Assembly: GCA_003990745.1 (NCBI GenBank) | Contig: RBNI01001255.1 | Location: 1 to 23,446, forward strand | Source of the DNA: Jimgerdemannia flammicorona | Taxonomy: Eukaryota; Mucoromycota; Endogonomycetes; Endogonales; Endogonaceae | Length of the DNA stretch: 23,446 bases | Direction of reading: 5' to 3' | In this document: positions 1 to 9,676 of the stretch, piece by piece | Layout: each line of letters starts with the position of its first letter | Position numbering within the stretch: position 1 is the first letter of the stretch | The notes under the pieces: model-generated | What the model saw: the letters and a program-made list of their open reading frames with translations, nothing else | Databases searched by the model: none | Told to the model about the DNA's origin: nothing | Program-made: the position numbers and the translations under genes

Positions 1-15
1 AAAAAAAAAAAAAAA
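1..15 (+). repeat. Poly(A) run at left edge
   Basis: Fifteen A residues open the window. They could be the tail of a plus-strand retroposon lying to the left, but nothing upstream is visible. The following bases (20-37) form a small inverted repeat, CTTGAT and ATCAAG around a 6-base loop. Confidence 0.5.
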
Positions 16-28
16 GAGACTTGATTCT

Positions 29-383
29 TGTATCAAGGACTGAACTAAAACTGCTTTATTTCAGATGGAAAACTGGGGGGTATTTATACAAGTTGGTCTA
101 TGATTTCTGACTAAATATGAGTGACTAATTTTGAGGTTTGCAATTGCGACCTTTTTCAGATGGTTTTTAGCAAAAACAACTTTGTGATCAGGACCTCAAT
201 TATTAGGGAATGATTAGCTGCTGTGGTAATAGTTACTGTGGTACCAATTGTCAGAAATAAGCTAGATATCATTTTTCACATTGTTCACATCATTCGTCAT
301 TCATATGATGACATCATTGCTTGCTGTGTCACATGATCACTCATTGTATCCCATCTGTTTGCTTGCTCATTTGTTCTATTACA
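29..383 (-). repeat. Probable 3' LTR of gypsy element A
   Basis: On the minus strand this segment starts TGTAATAG (383) and ends TTGATACA (29), giving the TGTA...TACA ends usual for LTRs. It lies downstream of integrase, where a 3' LTR should be. It holds a TATA box (88-81) followed by a C run, very like the promoter of the LTRs of element B, and an AATAAA (60-55) about 25 bp further on. No second copy was found on the far side of gag, so the boundaries rest on terminal bases and position only. Confidence 0.45.
81..88 (-). promoter_or_regulatory. TATA box in LTR of element A
   Basis: The minus strand reads TATAAATACCCCCC. The LTRs of element B carry TATAAATACCCCC, so the same core promoter arrangement occurs in two otherwise distinct elements. 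Transcription would run leftward into the R/U5 part of this LTR. Confidence 0.4.
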
Positions 384-789
384 CTGTTCTTGTATACTAT
401 AGTAGACAGTATGGTCTCTGAGAATTTTTTAAGCCAGAAGGTAGATTCTTTGATATCTTATACATAGAAGAGTCCTTCTCATTTAGACTCCAGTTTTTAT
501 AACTATAAGACTTCTACTATATTTTAATATAGTAGAACCTTTGCTCTAATTTGAATGAATTCTAGGGTCTTGTGATTTTTTTCTGCATTCTTTTTTATTA
601 GCACTTGTGACTAAATGATATAATCTTCTGCCTTCTTCCTAATTTGGTATAGTCTTCAGATTTCTGAGTCAATCTATTGCCAAGTTAGGTCTAGATTTAT
701 AGCTAAGATTTCATTAGAATCTTCTTCTCTGAAGAATAGTTCTCTTAGAGTAAAGTGTGTACTCTGTAACTATATATGTATCTCATAAG
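384..789 (-). other. Element A tail between integrase and LTR
   Basis: This AT-rich stretch should hold the integrase C-terminus and 3' untranslated part of element A. Stops are frequent in all frames, and I recognise no chromodomain or other motif. A purine-rich stretch (AAGAACAG on the minus strand) sits just before the inferred LTR start and could be a decayed polypurine tract. Confidence 0.35.
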
Positions 790-1400
790 ACAGAGAGAGT
801 AGTTGAGAGGTAGTTATCCTAATTCTTATATATATCTGAGAGATTTGTTAGTTTTTTCTGTCTATCTATTTCTTTGAGGGTAGTATATAGTAGTCTTGAT
901 ATGTTGAATCTTATATTTCTAATATATTATCTTATAGAATCTGTTGACAAATTCTATGCTGTGGTCTATGGTGATTTGTCTTAGTATCTTATAGTAGCAG
1001 ATAATTTCTCAGTATAGGAAGTCAGCAATAGAGAGAGCATTGGCTTCTTGTAATACTCTTACTTCTATCTATTTGGTAAAGAGATCTACAATAACTATAA
1101 TATAGCAGTTTCCTGATAGAGTTACTAGTAGTGGTCCAATGATGTCTATTACAATATGGTGGAAGGGGATGGGCTTGATTATTGATGACCTGGATGTCTG
1201 ATCTTACTGATCTTATTTCTGTTTTTGGTACTTATTACACTCTTTGACAAATTGGTACAGGTCTTCTTCTATCTTGGGTCACTATATGGTTCTTCTTATC
1301 TTATCATATGTATTAATTCCTCTTAAGTATCCTTATTTGTATACTTCCTTTATTACTTAATACATCTTATATTCAGGTATAATGAGCCTTTCTCTTTTCT
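790..1400 (-). pseudogene. Integrase remnant of gypsy element A
   Basis: A retroviral-type integrase inserts element cDNA into the genome. On the minus strand one reading frame carries a decayed N-terminal zinc domain (WPKIEEDLYQFVKECNKYQ, around 1290-1225, one expected Cys now Tyr). The rve core follows. First Asp is at 1146-1144 (VIDIIGPLL), second Asp at 966-964 (TIDHSIEF) and Glu at 858-856 (TEKTN). D1 to D2 has 59 residues between and D2 to E has exactly 35, the classic DD35E layout. At least four in-frame stops (TAG and TGA) break the frame, so no functional product is expected, but the catalytic triad is unchanged. It lies downstream of RNase H, as in Ty3/gypsy pol. Confidence 0.8.
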
Positions 1401-1544
1401 AAGTATAGTATCATCTAGTTTGAATTGTTTCTAAGTCTAAGTTGATAATAGTAATAGTTCAGAGTTTGAGATGGTTGGGTATCTTCTATTACCCAAGATA
1501 GCTAATTAATCTATAGTATAGCTTCTTATTTATGTTGAATAGTC

Positions 1545-2290
1545 TTGATAGAGATGTTTTATAAGAGTGTATCAGTATTGGCATTGGTTCTTTCTGGGCA
1601 GTATTTGATAGTACAGTCATACTCTTATAGTCTGTAGATCTATCTGACATATATTCCTTTAGGGTTCAGAGTGTGAAATAGCCAGATGAGGGCAGAATAA
1701 TCTGTTTGAATGATGAAGTATTTTCTGGCTAGATAGTAGTAGAACTTGTCTATTGCCCAGACTACTATTAAGTATTTGAGCTTATATGACTCATAGTTCT
1801 GTTTTGCTCTACAGATATCTTAGCTTATATAGGAGATAACATATTCATATCTATCTTTCTTCTAAGCTAGCACTGCTCTAAGTTCTAAAGTACTTGCATC
1901 TGTCTTCAGAATGAACTCTAGATTCCAATCTGATCTTCTGAGGATGGGTGCTTGGGTCAACCTGGTCTTGAGTTCATTGAAGGTTTCTTAATATTTCTTA
2001 GTCTATTCAAATTTAATCTCCTTCTTCAGTAGCTCATAAATAGGTGCTACAATATTGGAGTATCCTTTGATAAATCTTCTATAGTAGGAGGCCAGTCTGA
2101 GGAAGGCATAGACTTCTATAGTTGTTCTGGATCTTATGTAGACTGTAATAGCCTCAATATTTATAGAGTTCATATGAATTTCAGTCTGGTTGATAATGTG
2201 TCCTAGGTAGGTAATTTTTTGAGCTACAAACTTGTACTTCTTAAGCTTGATATAGAGGCCATGCTCCTTATTTATGATTGATTTGTTGGT
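1545..2290 (-). pseudogene. RT thumb and RNase H, second (downstream) copy, element A
   Basis: The minus-strand reading begins inside the RT palm/thumb (LYIKLKKYKFVAQKITYLGH, near 2262-2200) and continues with the connection region (ASYYRRFIKGYSNIVAPIYE). It then enters RNase H, with the first catalytic Asp in KTDAST (codon 1900-1898), and ends near ERTNANTDTL. RNase H removes the RNA strand during reverse transcription. The segment is colinear with 2296-3017 at a steady 750-bp offset but clearly diverged, so it is a second copy of the same module. It lacks the RT fingers and YVDD. Several stops interrupt it. Confidence 0.7.
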
Positions 2291-2295
2291 TGGGA

Positions 2296-2935
2296 GTCCT
2301 TTGGGATATCTGTAAGAGGATATCTACATTGGCATTGGTTCTTCCAAGACAGTACAGGATGGTTAAGTCATAGGCTTGCAACTTCATAATCTATCTGGCA
2401 TAGATTTCTTTGGGTTGTCTAGTGGTCAGTAGTCAAGTGAGAGTGGAGTGATCTATCTGAATAGTGAAGTATCTTTCTGTAAGATAGTAGTGGAACTTCT
2501 CTACAGCCCAGATAACTGTAAGATATTCCAACTTATAGGATTTATTCTCCTTTTTAGCTTCTTGGGTTCTTTGACTGAGATATGTGATAATATATTCTAC
2601 TTTATCTTTCTTTTGGGCCAGGACAGCTTCTAGTCCTTGGGTACTTACATCTGTCTGCAGGATGAATTTTTGAGTCCAATTGGATCTTCTAAGAATAGAT
2701 GTTTGAATTAATCTGATCTTGAGCTCATCAAATACTTTCTATTGTCTACTGGTCTATTGGAACTTGATATCCTTTTTATTGAGTTCATAGATTGGGCTTG
2801 TAATATTGAAGAATTCTTTGATAAATCTGTAGTAGTAAGAAGCAAGTTCCATGAAGGCTTGGGCTTCAGTAACAGTAGTGAGCCTTGGATATACTACTAT
2901 TGCTTAATCTTGAGTAGGTCTGTATGTATTCCATT
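2296..2935 (-). pseudogene. RNase H, first (upstream) copy, element A
   Basis: This is the connection and RNase H part that belongs to the reverse transcriptase immediately upstream. The first catalytic Asp is visible in QTDVST (codon 2651-2649), followed by the usual KK...EY...YLSQ, KLEYL and WAVEKFHYYL type segments and a C-terminal GRTNANVD (near 2330). Multiple indels and stops mean several frames are needed to follow it. Instead of integrase, the next thing downstream is a second RT-thumb/RNase H copy, which is abnormal for a gypsy pol. Confidence 0.65.
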
Positions 2936-3540
2936 TCAGTTGATAATATGGCCAAGGTAGGAAATCTCAATTTCTACAAACTTGCACTTCTTGGGCTTAA
3001 TATAAAGACCATACTGTTTTAGCTTCTTCATTATCTGCTGAATATACTGTAGATATTCTTCAGCTGTCTTGCTATAGATAATAATATCATCTACATAAAC
3101 TATCATCCATCTTCTCATTATTTGCTGAAAGCTTACTAGTATATTGTACATTTCAAATAGCATTTGCAGATAGATATAGATTCTATCTGGGGTGATGAAG
3201 GCTGATTTTTCACTTGCTGTTTCAGTGAGACTAATCTTGAGTATAAATCCAAGGTACTATAATACTGTGCTTTATCTCTTAGAGTTACAAGGATGTCACT
3301 GATGAGGGGCAGTGGTTGGCAATCCTTCTTTGTAGTCAGGTTGAGCTTTCTGTAATTGATACAGAGTTTTGGGGCAAATTCTCCTAGTTTGCTTTCTTTT
3401 TGAGAGTCAATATAACTAGTAAAGCCCAAGGACTGCTGACTTCTTTGATGATACCAGCTTCTTCCATCTGCTTGATTTCTTCTTTGAGCTATTTATAATA
3501 GGCTAGTGAAATTGGTTTTGCTTTTTGGTAGATTGGTTTA
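2936..3540 (-). pseudogene. Reverse transcriptase remnant, gypsy element A
   Basis: Reverse transcriptase copies the element RNA into cDNA. Fingers and palm blocks are visible on the minus strand: CINYRKLN, PLPLISDIL and YYSTLDL (3429-3230 region), AFITPDRIYIYLQML (around 3200-3150), then the catalytic YVDDIIIYS with YVDD at 3097-3086 and KPKKCKF...YLGHI to 2941. A frameshift lies between the STLDL block and the AFITP block (about 3230-3200). Only about 10 residues separate FQ from YVDD, where related enzymes have about 18, suggesting a small in-frame deletion. The family call is secure from YRKLN, PLP, TLDL and the DD box together; function is lost. Confidence 0.85.
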
Positions 3541-3843
3541 GTGTCTTCTCTATATATATCATAATAGTAATGTGAAATATTTCCCTTAATATTCTTGAAG
3601 TCTATGGCTAAGATATCCTCAAATTCATAGAATATCTTCTTGAGTTTCTTCTTGAGTAAGAATTCATTTCTGATAATATAGCTATACTTGTTTGTAGTTT
3701 CTTCCTTCTTGTAATCTAGTTCTGTGATCTTGGTACTAATAAATACTCCTCTTCTAGTAGATCTGAATCCTTTCTGTTTCCTCCAACTTCTTGACTTACA
3801 TGACCTTTGGCTGAAGAACTGGGAAGATTAACATCTATATCAA
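3541..3843 (-). other. dUTPase-RT linker of element A
   Basis: The stretch is coding-derived but broken. Minus-strand fragments such as FHITIMIYIEKTLNQ resemble the segment before RT in fungal gypsy polyproteins. No separate gene is supported here. A possible dUTPase motif-5 remnant (EVGGNRKDSDL, near 3790-3755) is too weak to call. Confidence 0.35.
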
Positions 3844-4305
3844 TTAGTTCTTTTTGATTGAAAATGGAATCATAGAGCTGTAGTTTCTAGCAATGAGTAA
3901 TATTTCTCCAATATAATCTGAATTGATGATTCCTCCTTCAATAGTAATCTCACTCTTGGCCAGACTGCTTCTTGTCTTAATAATCCTAATATAGTCCTTT
4001 GGAATAGTTATTTTCAGACCAGTTGTAAGCAGGGTAGTTGTCTGAAGCTCTAGTATAGTTTCCTCTACTGTAGTGATATTCATTTCAGCTATATTCTCTG
4101 ACTTGTATTTCAGTAGAACTGTATTAGAATAGATTTTCTGAATCTTGACCTTGATTTCTTCTTTATTGTCACTGTTCTTTAGGAGAGCTGATGGTTCATC
4201 TTCTTCTTCCTCTTGCTTTTCTTGCCTTATCTGTTTCTTAAGAGTCTTGTCTTCTTTTATAGTAGATTTTCTTGATTCTACTGATACACTGGTAGCAATT
4301 ATCAA
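3844..4305 (-). pseudogene. dUTPase domain inside pol of element A
   Basis: dUTPase hydrolyses dUTP to dUMP and pyrophosphate and limits uracil in new DNA. The open stretch is 153 codons. Its first 60 residues are charged linker and the last 90 match a trimeric dUTPase: motif 1 remnant AEMNITTVEETI (the conserved Asp is Asn), then TTGLKITIPKDY, motif 2 KTRSSLAKSEITI (TRSSLA for the usual RSGLA), motif 3 GGIINSDYIGEILL with the key Tyr kept, and start of motif 4 IPFSIKKN before a stop. Position is between protease and RT. dUTPases are known in some retroviruses and, as I recall, in a few fungal Ty3/gypsy lineages. The domain call is secure; activity is unlikely because motifs 1 and 4 are damaged. 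Confidence 0.8.
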
Positions 4306-4412
4306 TATGTTTCATATAGTACATCTTGATTCTATAAGAGCAGACTCTTTGTAATACATATATATCCTTCAATAATCCTTTTGCACCATTCTTCCTTACT
4401 GATCTATCTGAC

Positions 4413-4427
4413 TTTTTTTTTTTTTTT
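4413..4427 (-). repeat. 15-bp poly(T) run in pol
   Basis: Fifteen T on the plus strand sit between protease and dUTPase of element A. On the minus strand the A run follows GTGACTATATAG. It may be slippage expansion of a lysine-rich linker. A tiny truncated retroposon insertion is possible, but no target duplication is seen. Confidence 0.4.
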
Positions 4428-4539
4428 CTATATAGTCACTATATAGACTTCTTCTTGCTCACTTTCTTCTTTCTCCATCTTAAGCAGTACTCTTTTGTTA
4501 ACATTGATGAGAATTTACATCTTCTGATCTTAGTAGATA

Positions 4540-4860
4540 ATCTATATCTTCTGGATATTTAGATCAATTATTGCCCTAGCTTTATGAAGCCACTAGTTGC
4601 TGATGAGGATATCATAGTTGGTAGTATTAGTTATAATCACATCTACTAGAATTGTTACTCCTCTGAACTTGATGGGAACATCCCAGATCTTTTCCAGAAA
4701 TATAGCTCTTATATTATCTACTATATCAAATATCAGTTTAGTTATTTCTTCAACTTCTCAACCTAGGAAATCTGCTACTTTTTTACTAAGAAGGCATCCT
4801 CCTACTCCAGTATTAATAATGGCTTTGAAGATTCTATCTTCAATCTGACAGATTATATAG
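4540..4860 (-). pseudogene. Aspartic protease remnant, element A
   Basis: Retroelement proteases cleave the Gag-Pol polyprotein. On the minus strand the flap and active-site layout of a retropepsin is visible: FKAIINTGVGGCLLSKKVAD (active-site codons 4814-4806), a middle strand region, and TTNYDILISNQWLHKARAII toward 4560. The expected Asp-Thr-Gly is Asn-Thr-Gly; the AAT codon fits a G-to-A change from GAT, so the catalytic residue is lost. Scattered stops follow. It lies between the Gag zinc knuckle and dUTPase, the usual place for a gypsy protease. The open frame on the opposite strand at 4618-4848 is only its antisense. Confidence 0.65.
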
Positions 4861-5897
4861 ATAGAGGTCTTGCAATTATCTTTACTCTCTTCTCTAGAGT
4901 CTTCTTGAACATTATTGGCCTTAGTTATCTCCCATTCTTATTCCTTAGTTATCTCAGTAAGTTCATATCTCATTTGCTGTCTGAACATGGGTATTTCTGC
5001 CAATTGGCCAAAGGTTGCATTGACCTTTTATTGCCAAAGTTCTTGAAGATATCATACTAGAAAGTCTTGATCTTATAAAGCTTTTTCTCTTTTTCTCCTT
5101 CACTGGCTGAGGTAATTCCTTAAATGATATCTTGAATAGTCTATTTCAGCTCTATATCTTGATCTATTTCTTCATCTTGGTTTTCTGTAGCAGTTTTTAT
5201 CTATTTTTCCACAGGATTCTTCTTAGATCTCTCTGATAGTCTCTTATAGAGTTGTTTGTAGATATCTTTCTTGACAGTCTTAGTAAGATAGGCTTCCTAT
5301 TCTTCTTTATCTGATTCCTCAATCTCCTTGAAGGTGATAGTGTTAATCTGTTCCTTGTTTTGAGTGGCATTACTTGACTGGGCCTTGTATTTGGTTTTAC
5401 TCATATATTCATATAAGTAGTAGTCTTCTTCTCTACAAGTATAGCAGGTATGTACCTCTCTTTTTGTCTACAGTAGTAGCAAAATTCTGAACTGGGCAGC
5501 AGTCTCTTTCTATAATTTTTTTTATCATATCTCTTAGGTGGGCTGTTATTTTAGCAAACTTCTTGACAAGTTCCTTCATTAGGTTGCTATTTTTCTACTG
5601 CTCAGTAGCTCTTGGCTGAGGTGTGTTTTGATTTATCACTATGATAGATATTATGCTAGTTGCCTTGGGTGTTTCAATTATAACTCTAGTAACTCTTTCT
5701 ATTATATGATCTTATAGGTATCTGGCTATCCAATATTACTAGGTATAGGTAACCTTTTATACTAGATCCAGAACTATTAGTGATGAGTGGATGGCCAGGG
5801 CTATCTCTGGGTAGACTCTTTTCATAAAGGTTACCTTGGTTACTTGATCTCAGATAGTGGTAGCATAATCTACAAGGATTATCTAATATCAGATTTT
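4861..5897 (-). pseudogene. C-terminal gag of element A with decayed zinc knuckle
   Basis: Gag forms the particle that packages element RNA. The minus strand from 5897 reads with DYATTI, VTKVTFMKRVYPEIALAI and a nucleocapsid-like CYYC at 5481-5470. The later His and Cys expected of a CCHC knuckle are changed (Arg and Ile). Downstream is an acidic and basic linker (EEIDQDIELK) leading to the protease. The N-terminal part of the same gag is 5.8 kb away at 11763-12200, separated by the LINE; the reading frame is the same on both sides of the target duplication. Many stops and at least one frame change are present. Confidence 0.55.
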
Positions 5898-5905
5898 AGT
5901 GTAGA
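5898..5905. repeat. Target duplication, left copy, of the LINE
   Basis: AGTGTAGA lies directly against the T run that is the LINE tail. The same 8 bases occur at 11755-11762. Joining the outer flanks through one copy keeps the gag frame of element A, which supports a true duplication despite its short length. Confidence 0.6.
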
Positions 5906-5923
5906 TTTTTTTTTTTTTTTTTT
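5906..5923 (-). repeat. LINE poly(A) tail
   Basis: Eighteen T on the plus strand are the 3' poly(A) tail of the minus-strand LINE. The bases before the tail read AAGTAACTAT. No AATAAA is seen just upstream of it. Confidence 0.7.
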
Positions 5924-6003
5924 ATAGTTACTTGGACTTCCTTCCTTTATTACGCCCATCTATCCCATATAATACAGTAGTCTCCCTCCCTAACCAATAC
6001 CCC

Positions 6004-6023
6004 TAGGGGGGCCCCCCCCCCCT
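6004..6023. repeat. G6C11 homopolymer palindrome
   Basis: The plus strand reads TAGGGGGG followed by eleven C and TA. It lies just after the presumed end of LINE ORF2. It could fold as a GC hairpin and is prone to length error in sequencing and replication. Confidence 0.7.
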
Positions 6024-6024
6024 A

Positions 6025-9000
6025 TCTCTTCTCGATGGAAGACCACTTTGTCCAACATAATCCCCACCCTCCCACCACTCTGCTCACAGATCCTAGCCAC
6101 CAAACTACAATGTTGTCCCCCCTGAGGGCCCCAACCAACTCACCATCCAGTTAGCAGATCCCCCAACAGCTCCTCCCACCTTAATATTTTCTCCTGTAGC
6201 CCCACCTGCCACCCCTTCTCAAATACAAAGAGCCAATGACCTGCCAGTCTCACCCACACTACTAACACCCACCCTACAGTGAGCCAGCTATCACCCACCC
6301 CACCTACTAGCTGAGATTTCAAGTCCTCCCAGTGGTCTCTCTCATCCACTGGCCTTTGCTCCACATCCAGTCTATTCCTTATTACTACCCAAAAGTCCCC
6401 CAACACCTTGCACTCCCCCAGCCAGTGTTCTGGTATCTGCACCAGACCTCCAGCTCACCCTAAATTGTAATACTCCTCACAATTGAAATGGTCACCTTTC
6501 ACCAGATGCCCAGTGTAGAAATTCAACATGATATTTCTCCGCAGCATTTGCCACCATACTACCCAGAACTTGGGATGAAGCCACCTCTGTACCTTAGCAC
6601 TCCACAACCAGACACTAGCCCAGTCCCACTTCTCGCCGATCCCCACCGCCTGCCAGCCACTTGGCTAAAGATCTTGGCCCAGCCCCCGCTAACACTCTAT
6701 ACTATCCTCAATGTCGAATGTAGCAAGTGGAGTACCCCCCAGGAGTAGTCTATCTCAGTGCTATATATGAGTCCCCCACATCACTTCCCCCTCATTATCT
6801 TGCCAGCGCAGGTCAATTCGGTGTGCTCCATCTACCACTCTCCACTAGAAGCTCTTGAACTACAGCTGCTGATTTCCATTCAGCCCTACCAGAGAGAGCA
6901 GATCTCCAGAGGACCCTCAAGGGGAGGTTCTCATCTCCCACACCTTCTGCAGCAGAGGCACCCAACCTCTGCCTTACAGTTCTGCAGCTCTCTTCAGCCA
7001 CCAGGCTCACAAGCAGTGCAGCCTCTTAGGGAAATCCACAAGGCCAAGACCTCTCCTGACCACCAGTCTTGCAAGAGTATCCCAACTAACCTGGGACCTC
7101 CTCCTAGCCCAAATCCAATCCCTGGCCACCTTCATCAGCCTCTTCACCACCCATGCTGGGAAGTCGAGGTGATAGGCCACATACCACAGCTTGGTGAACC
7201 AGTATACATTCAGAATTGTCACCCACTCTGCTAGAGAGATATGGTGGCCCCCCCAATCTCGAAGGGCCTCCCCCCAAATGGCCACCCTTCTCTCTCACCA
7301 CACTCATAGTAAGACAGAACCATATACAGAAAGGAAGATGCCCAGATACTGCACCACCTCACCAGTAGGGACAATTGTTCCAATGACATCCCCACTCACT
7401 AGCCCATTCTCTAGCACCATTGTCTCACACTTATGTCAGTTGAGCTTTGCCCTAGAGTGAGCCTCATACCACTCCACTGTCTCCTTAAGTACCTCTACAT
7501 CTGCTACAGACCCAAGTCCAACTACCATGTATCAGCAAAGGCCCCCACCTTCCATACTATACCATATATAGAGAGCCCTGCCACCTTCTGGCAGATCCTA
7601 TCCATCAACGGCTCCAGTGAAAGGGAATAGAGAATAGGGACAGAGAGTCCCCCTGAGGAACTCCTCTACCCAAGGAAAACACCCTCTCACGGTGTCCATT
7701 ACACATCATCGCAGCCTAACTGCCTTCTAGTAGACTTAATATAGAGGCCCTAAATCTTGGGGGAACACCAATGTGGTCAACATCTTGCCCAGCCAAACTC
7801 ACCGTACACAGTCATAGGCTTTCTCCTAGTCTAAAAAGACCAACCTTCCATCCAGTCCACAGGCCCTAGCTCCTTCAATGACACCATATACCCATGCAGT
7901 CCCATCTCTTATAAGTCTGTCCCCAACAAAGCCCCACTGCTCCTCTCCCAACACCTGTTGGGCAACTTTCTGCAGCCTTGCAACAATCACCTTAGTCACC
8001 ATCTTCCTGTCCAATTCAGAAGCATGATCAGTCTCCAGTTCTTCCAGTCTTCTCTTCTCTCCTTGTCTTTGTACAATAAGGCCACCAGCCCGAGGTCTTG
8101 CTCTCCAACCCACTCACCACTCTGAAGAATATGATCACAGAGAGCAGTCATCTCATTCAAATCTCTGGGGATTTGCACCATCTTCTTCCAGAAGTCCCAT
8201 GGCAATCCATCCTCCCCTGGTACCACCCCAAGTTTAGTTGCTGCCAGGATACTCTGTATCTCCTCTCCTTGTACCAGTAAGGTTAAGTCCTCCAGTCCAG
8301 CTACTTGTGGCAGCCCCCACTCTTCTAGTATATCTGCAATCACCTCCTCATCAGTACCTCCTTCTCCCTCACTTCACAAACCCTACCATCTCTCCTTCAA
8401 ACCCCTCAAAATTTGTTGTGTGCCATGCACCATTTCCCCATTAGCATCCAGGACTCCATCCCACTGATGTTGCACTCTCCTAGCTTTGAGGAGTCTTGAC
8501 AAGTACCTAGTAGGCCACTCACTCTCCTCAAGCCCCTGCCACCATAGCCTAGCTGCTATATCCTGCATATGCATCTCCTCCTCTTCTCTCAACACCTGTT
8601 GTAGTTTCACTATCTCCAATTTCGCCCTTGCTATCCTCCAATCCTCCACCCCATCAGCAGTGAGCAAATCTGCCCAATCTATTTGTAGTTTCCTCAGCCT
8701 GCTGGAAGCATACCCCATGTACCTCCTCCTCCACCTCCCAGCCTCTCTACTAGCCCCTCCCCAATAAACCCTTGCAGCCTCTTTCAATCTCACCCAACAG
8801 ACATCCACAGGCAATCCCTCATACCTCCAGATAGAAACCTTCACCTGAATGTCCTCCATCTATAATTCCCACAACCTCTTCTCAGCCAGCAGGGAGGAGT
8901 TAAGGCACCAATGTCTGGGTCCATCTCTACTCCCCCCAAACTGCCCCTGCCCCAATAGTCCCCAGTGATCCAACCATGAGCACCACTCCACCTCCAATGC

Positions 9001-9645
9001 CTTCCAAACATCTGAACCCCAGCACTCCACTGTCAGAATCCAGTCAATTCTTGTGCCCAAGTCATTCATCTAATATGTGTAGACCCTGGTATCACCCCAC
9101 TGCATTCTGCCCATATCCCCAAAGAAGCTCAATGTCTCCACCTCCTCCCAAGCATCCAGACCTCCACTTCTCCCCCTTGCACTCCTCCCTCCATCAGTTC
9201 TGTCCAAACACTGATCCCGAACCATATTAAAGTTCCCATCTAGAACATCGACCCCTTCCTCCAAGAGAACACCCTCCTCCAGCAGCTCCCTAATCCATGC
9301 AGTCCTCTCACCCCTAGCCATGGGGCAGTAATAAGAGCCCACCTTCACCAATTCCCACCCTGGCTGATACCAATCTCCCCAGACCAAGCAATCGCCCCAG
9401 CTCCTGATTCCCCCCAAGTCTCCTCTGCCCTTCCTCACCAGAATTGCAACTTTCCCAAACCAAGCAGTGGCCCCACCCCATTCTCTAGTCTACTCTACCC
9501 AGTCATCCTCATCCTTACACCAAACATCCTGTAGTAAAAAGAGATCAGCCTCCAATCCCTTGAGCTAAGTAAAAATGTTCTTATGCCACCCAGAGCTCCT
9601 TAACCCATTCACATTCAAAGAGAAAATGTTGGTTGTACTGTTCAT
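6025..9645 (-). pseudogene. LINE ORF2: APE endonuclease, reverse transcriptase, C-terminal CCHC-like region
   Basis: ORF2 nicks target DNA and reverse transcribes the LINE RNA from the nick. The ATG at 9645-9643 starts SLNVNGLRSS, a typical endonuclease opening. LLQDVW, VDVLDGNFN (about 9260), TRIDWIL (about 9050) and LDHWG follow. RT blocks: PGEDGLPWDF (near 8220), RLIMLLN (near 8030), GFVGDR, FLD...EKAYD (Asp codon 7813-7811), VPQGDSLS (near 7645), AFAD box (7541-7531), then YLGIFLSVYG, WYVAYHLDFP (near 7180) and GLGLVDFP. A Cys/His region near 6470-6420 ends it. One frame with TAG stops runs from 9645 to about 8015. A frameshift at about 8012-8017, another near 7622, and a one-base deletion inside the AFADD box at 7530/7531 then break it. 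Confidence 0.8.
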
Positions 9646-9676
9646 AAAGAATAATGATATAATGCAATTCCCTTCT

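Noticed and set aside
4413..4440. Poly(A) on the minus strand after GTGACTATATAG as a very short retroposon insertion
   Set aside because: No flanking duplication and the surrounding pol order is not displaced; slippage is simpler.
4145..4848. Plus-strand frames at 4145-4354 and 4618-4848
   Set aside because: Antisense of the dUTPase linker and protease of element A; no motif of their own.
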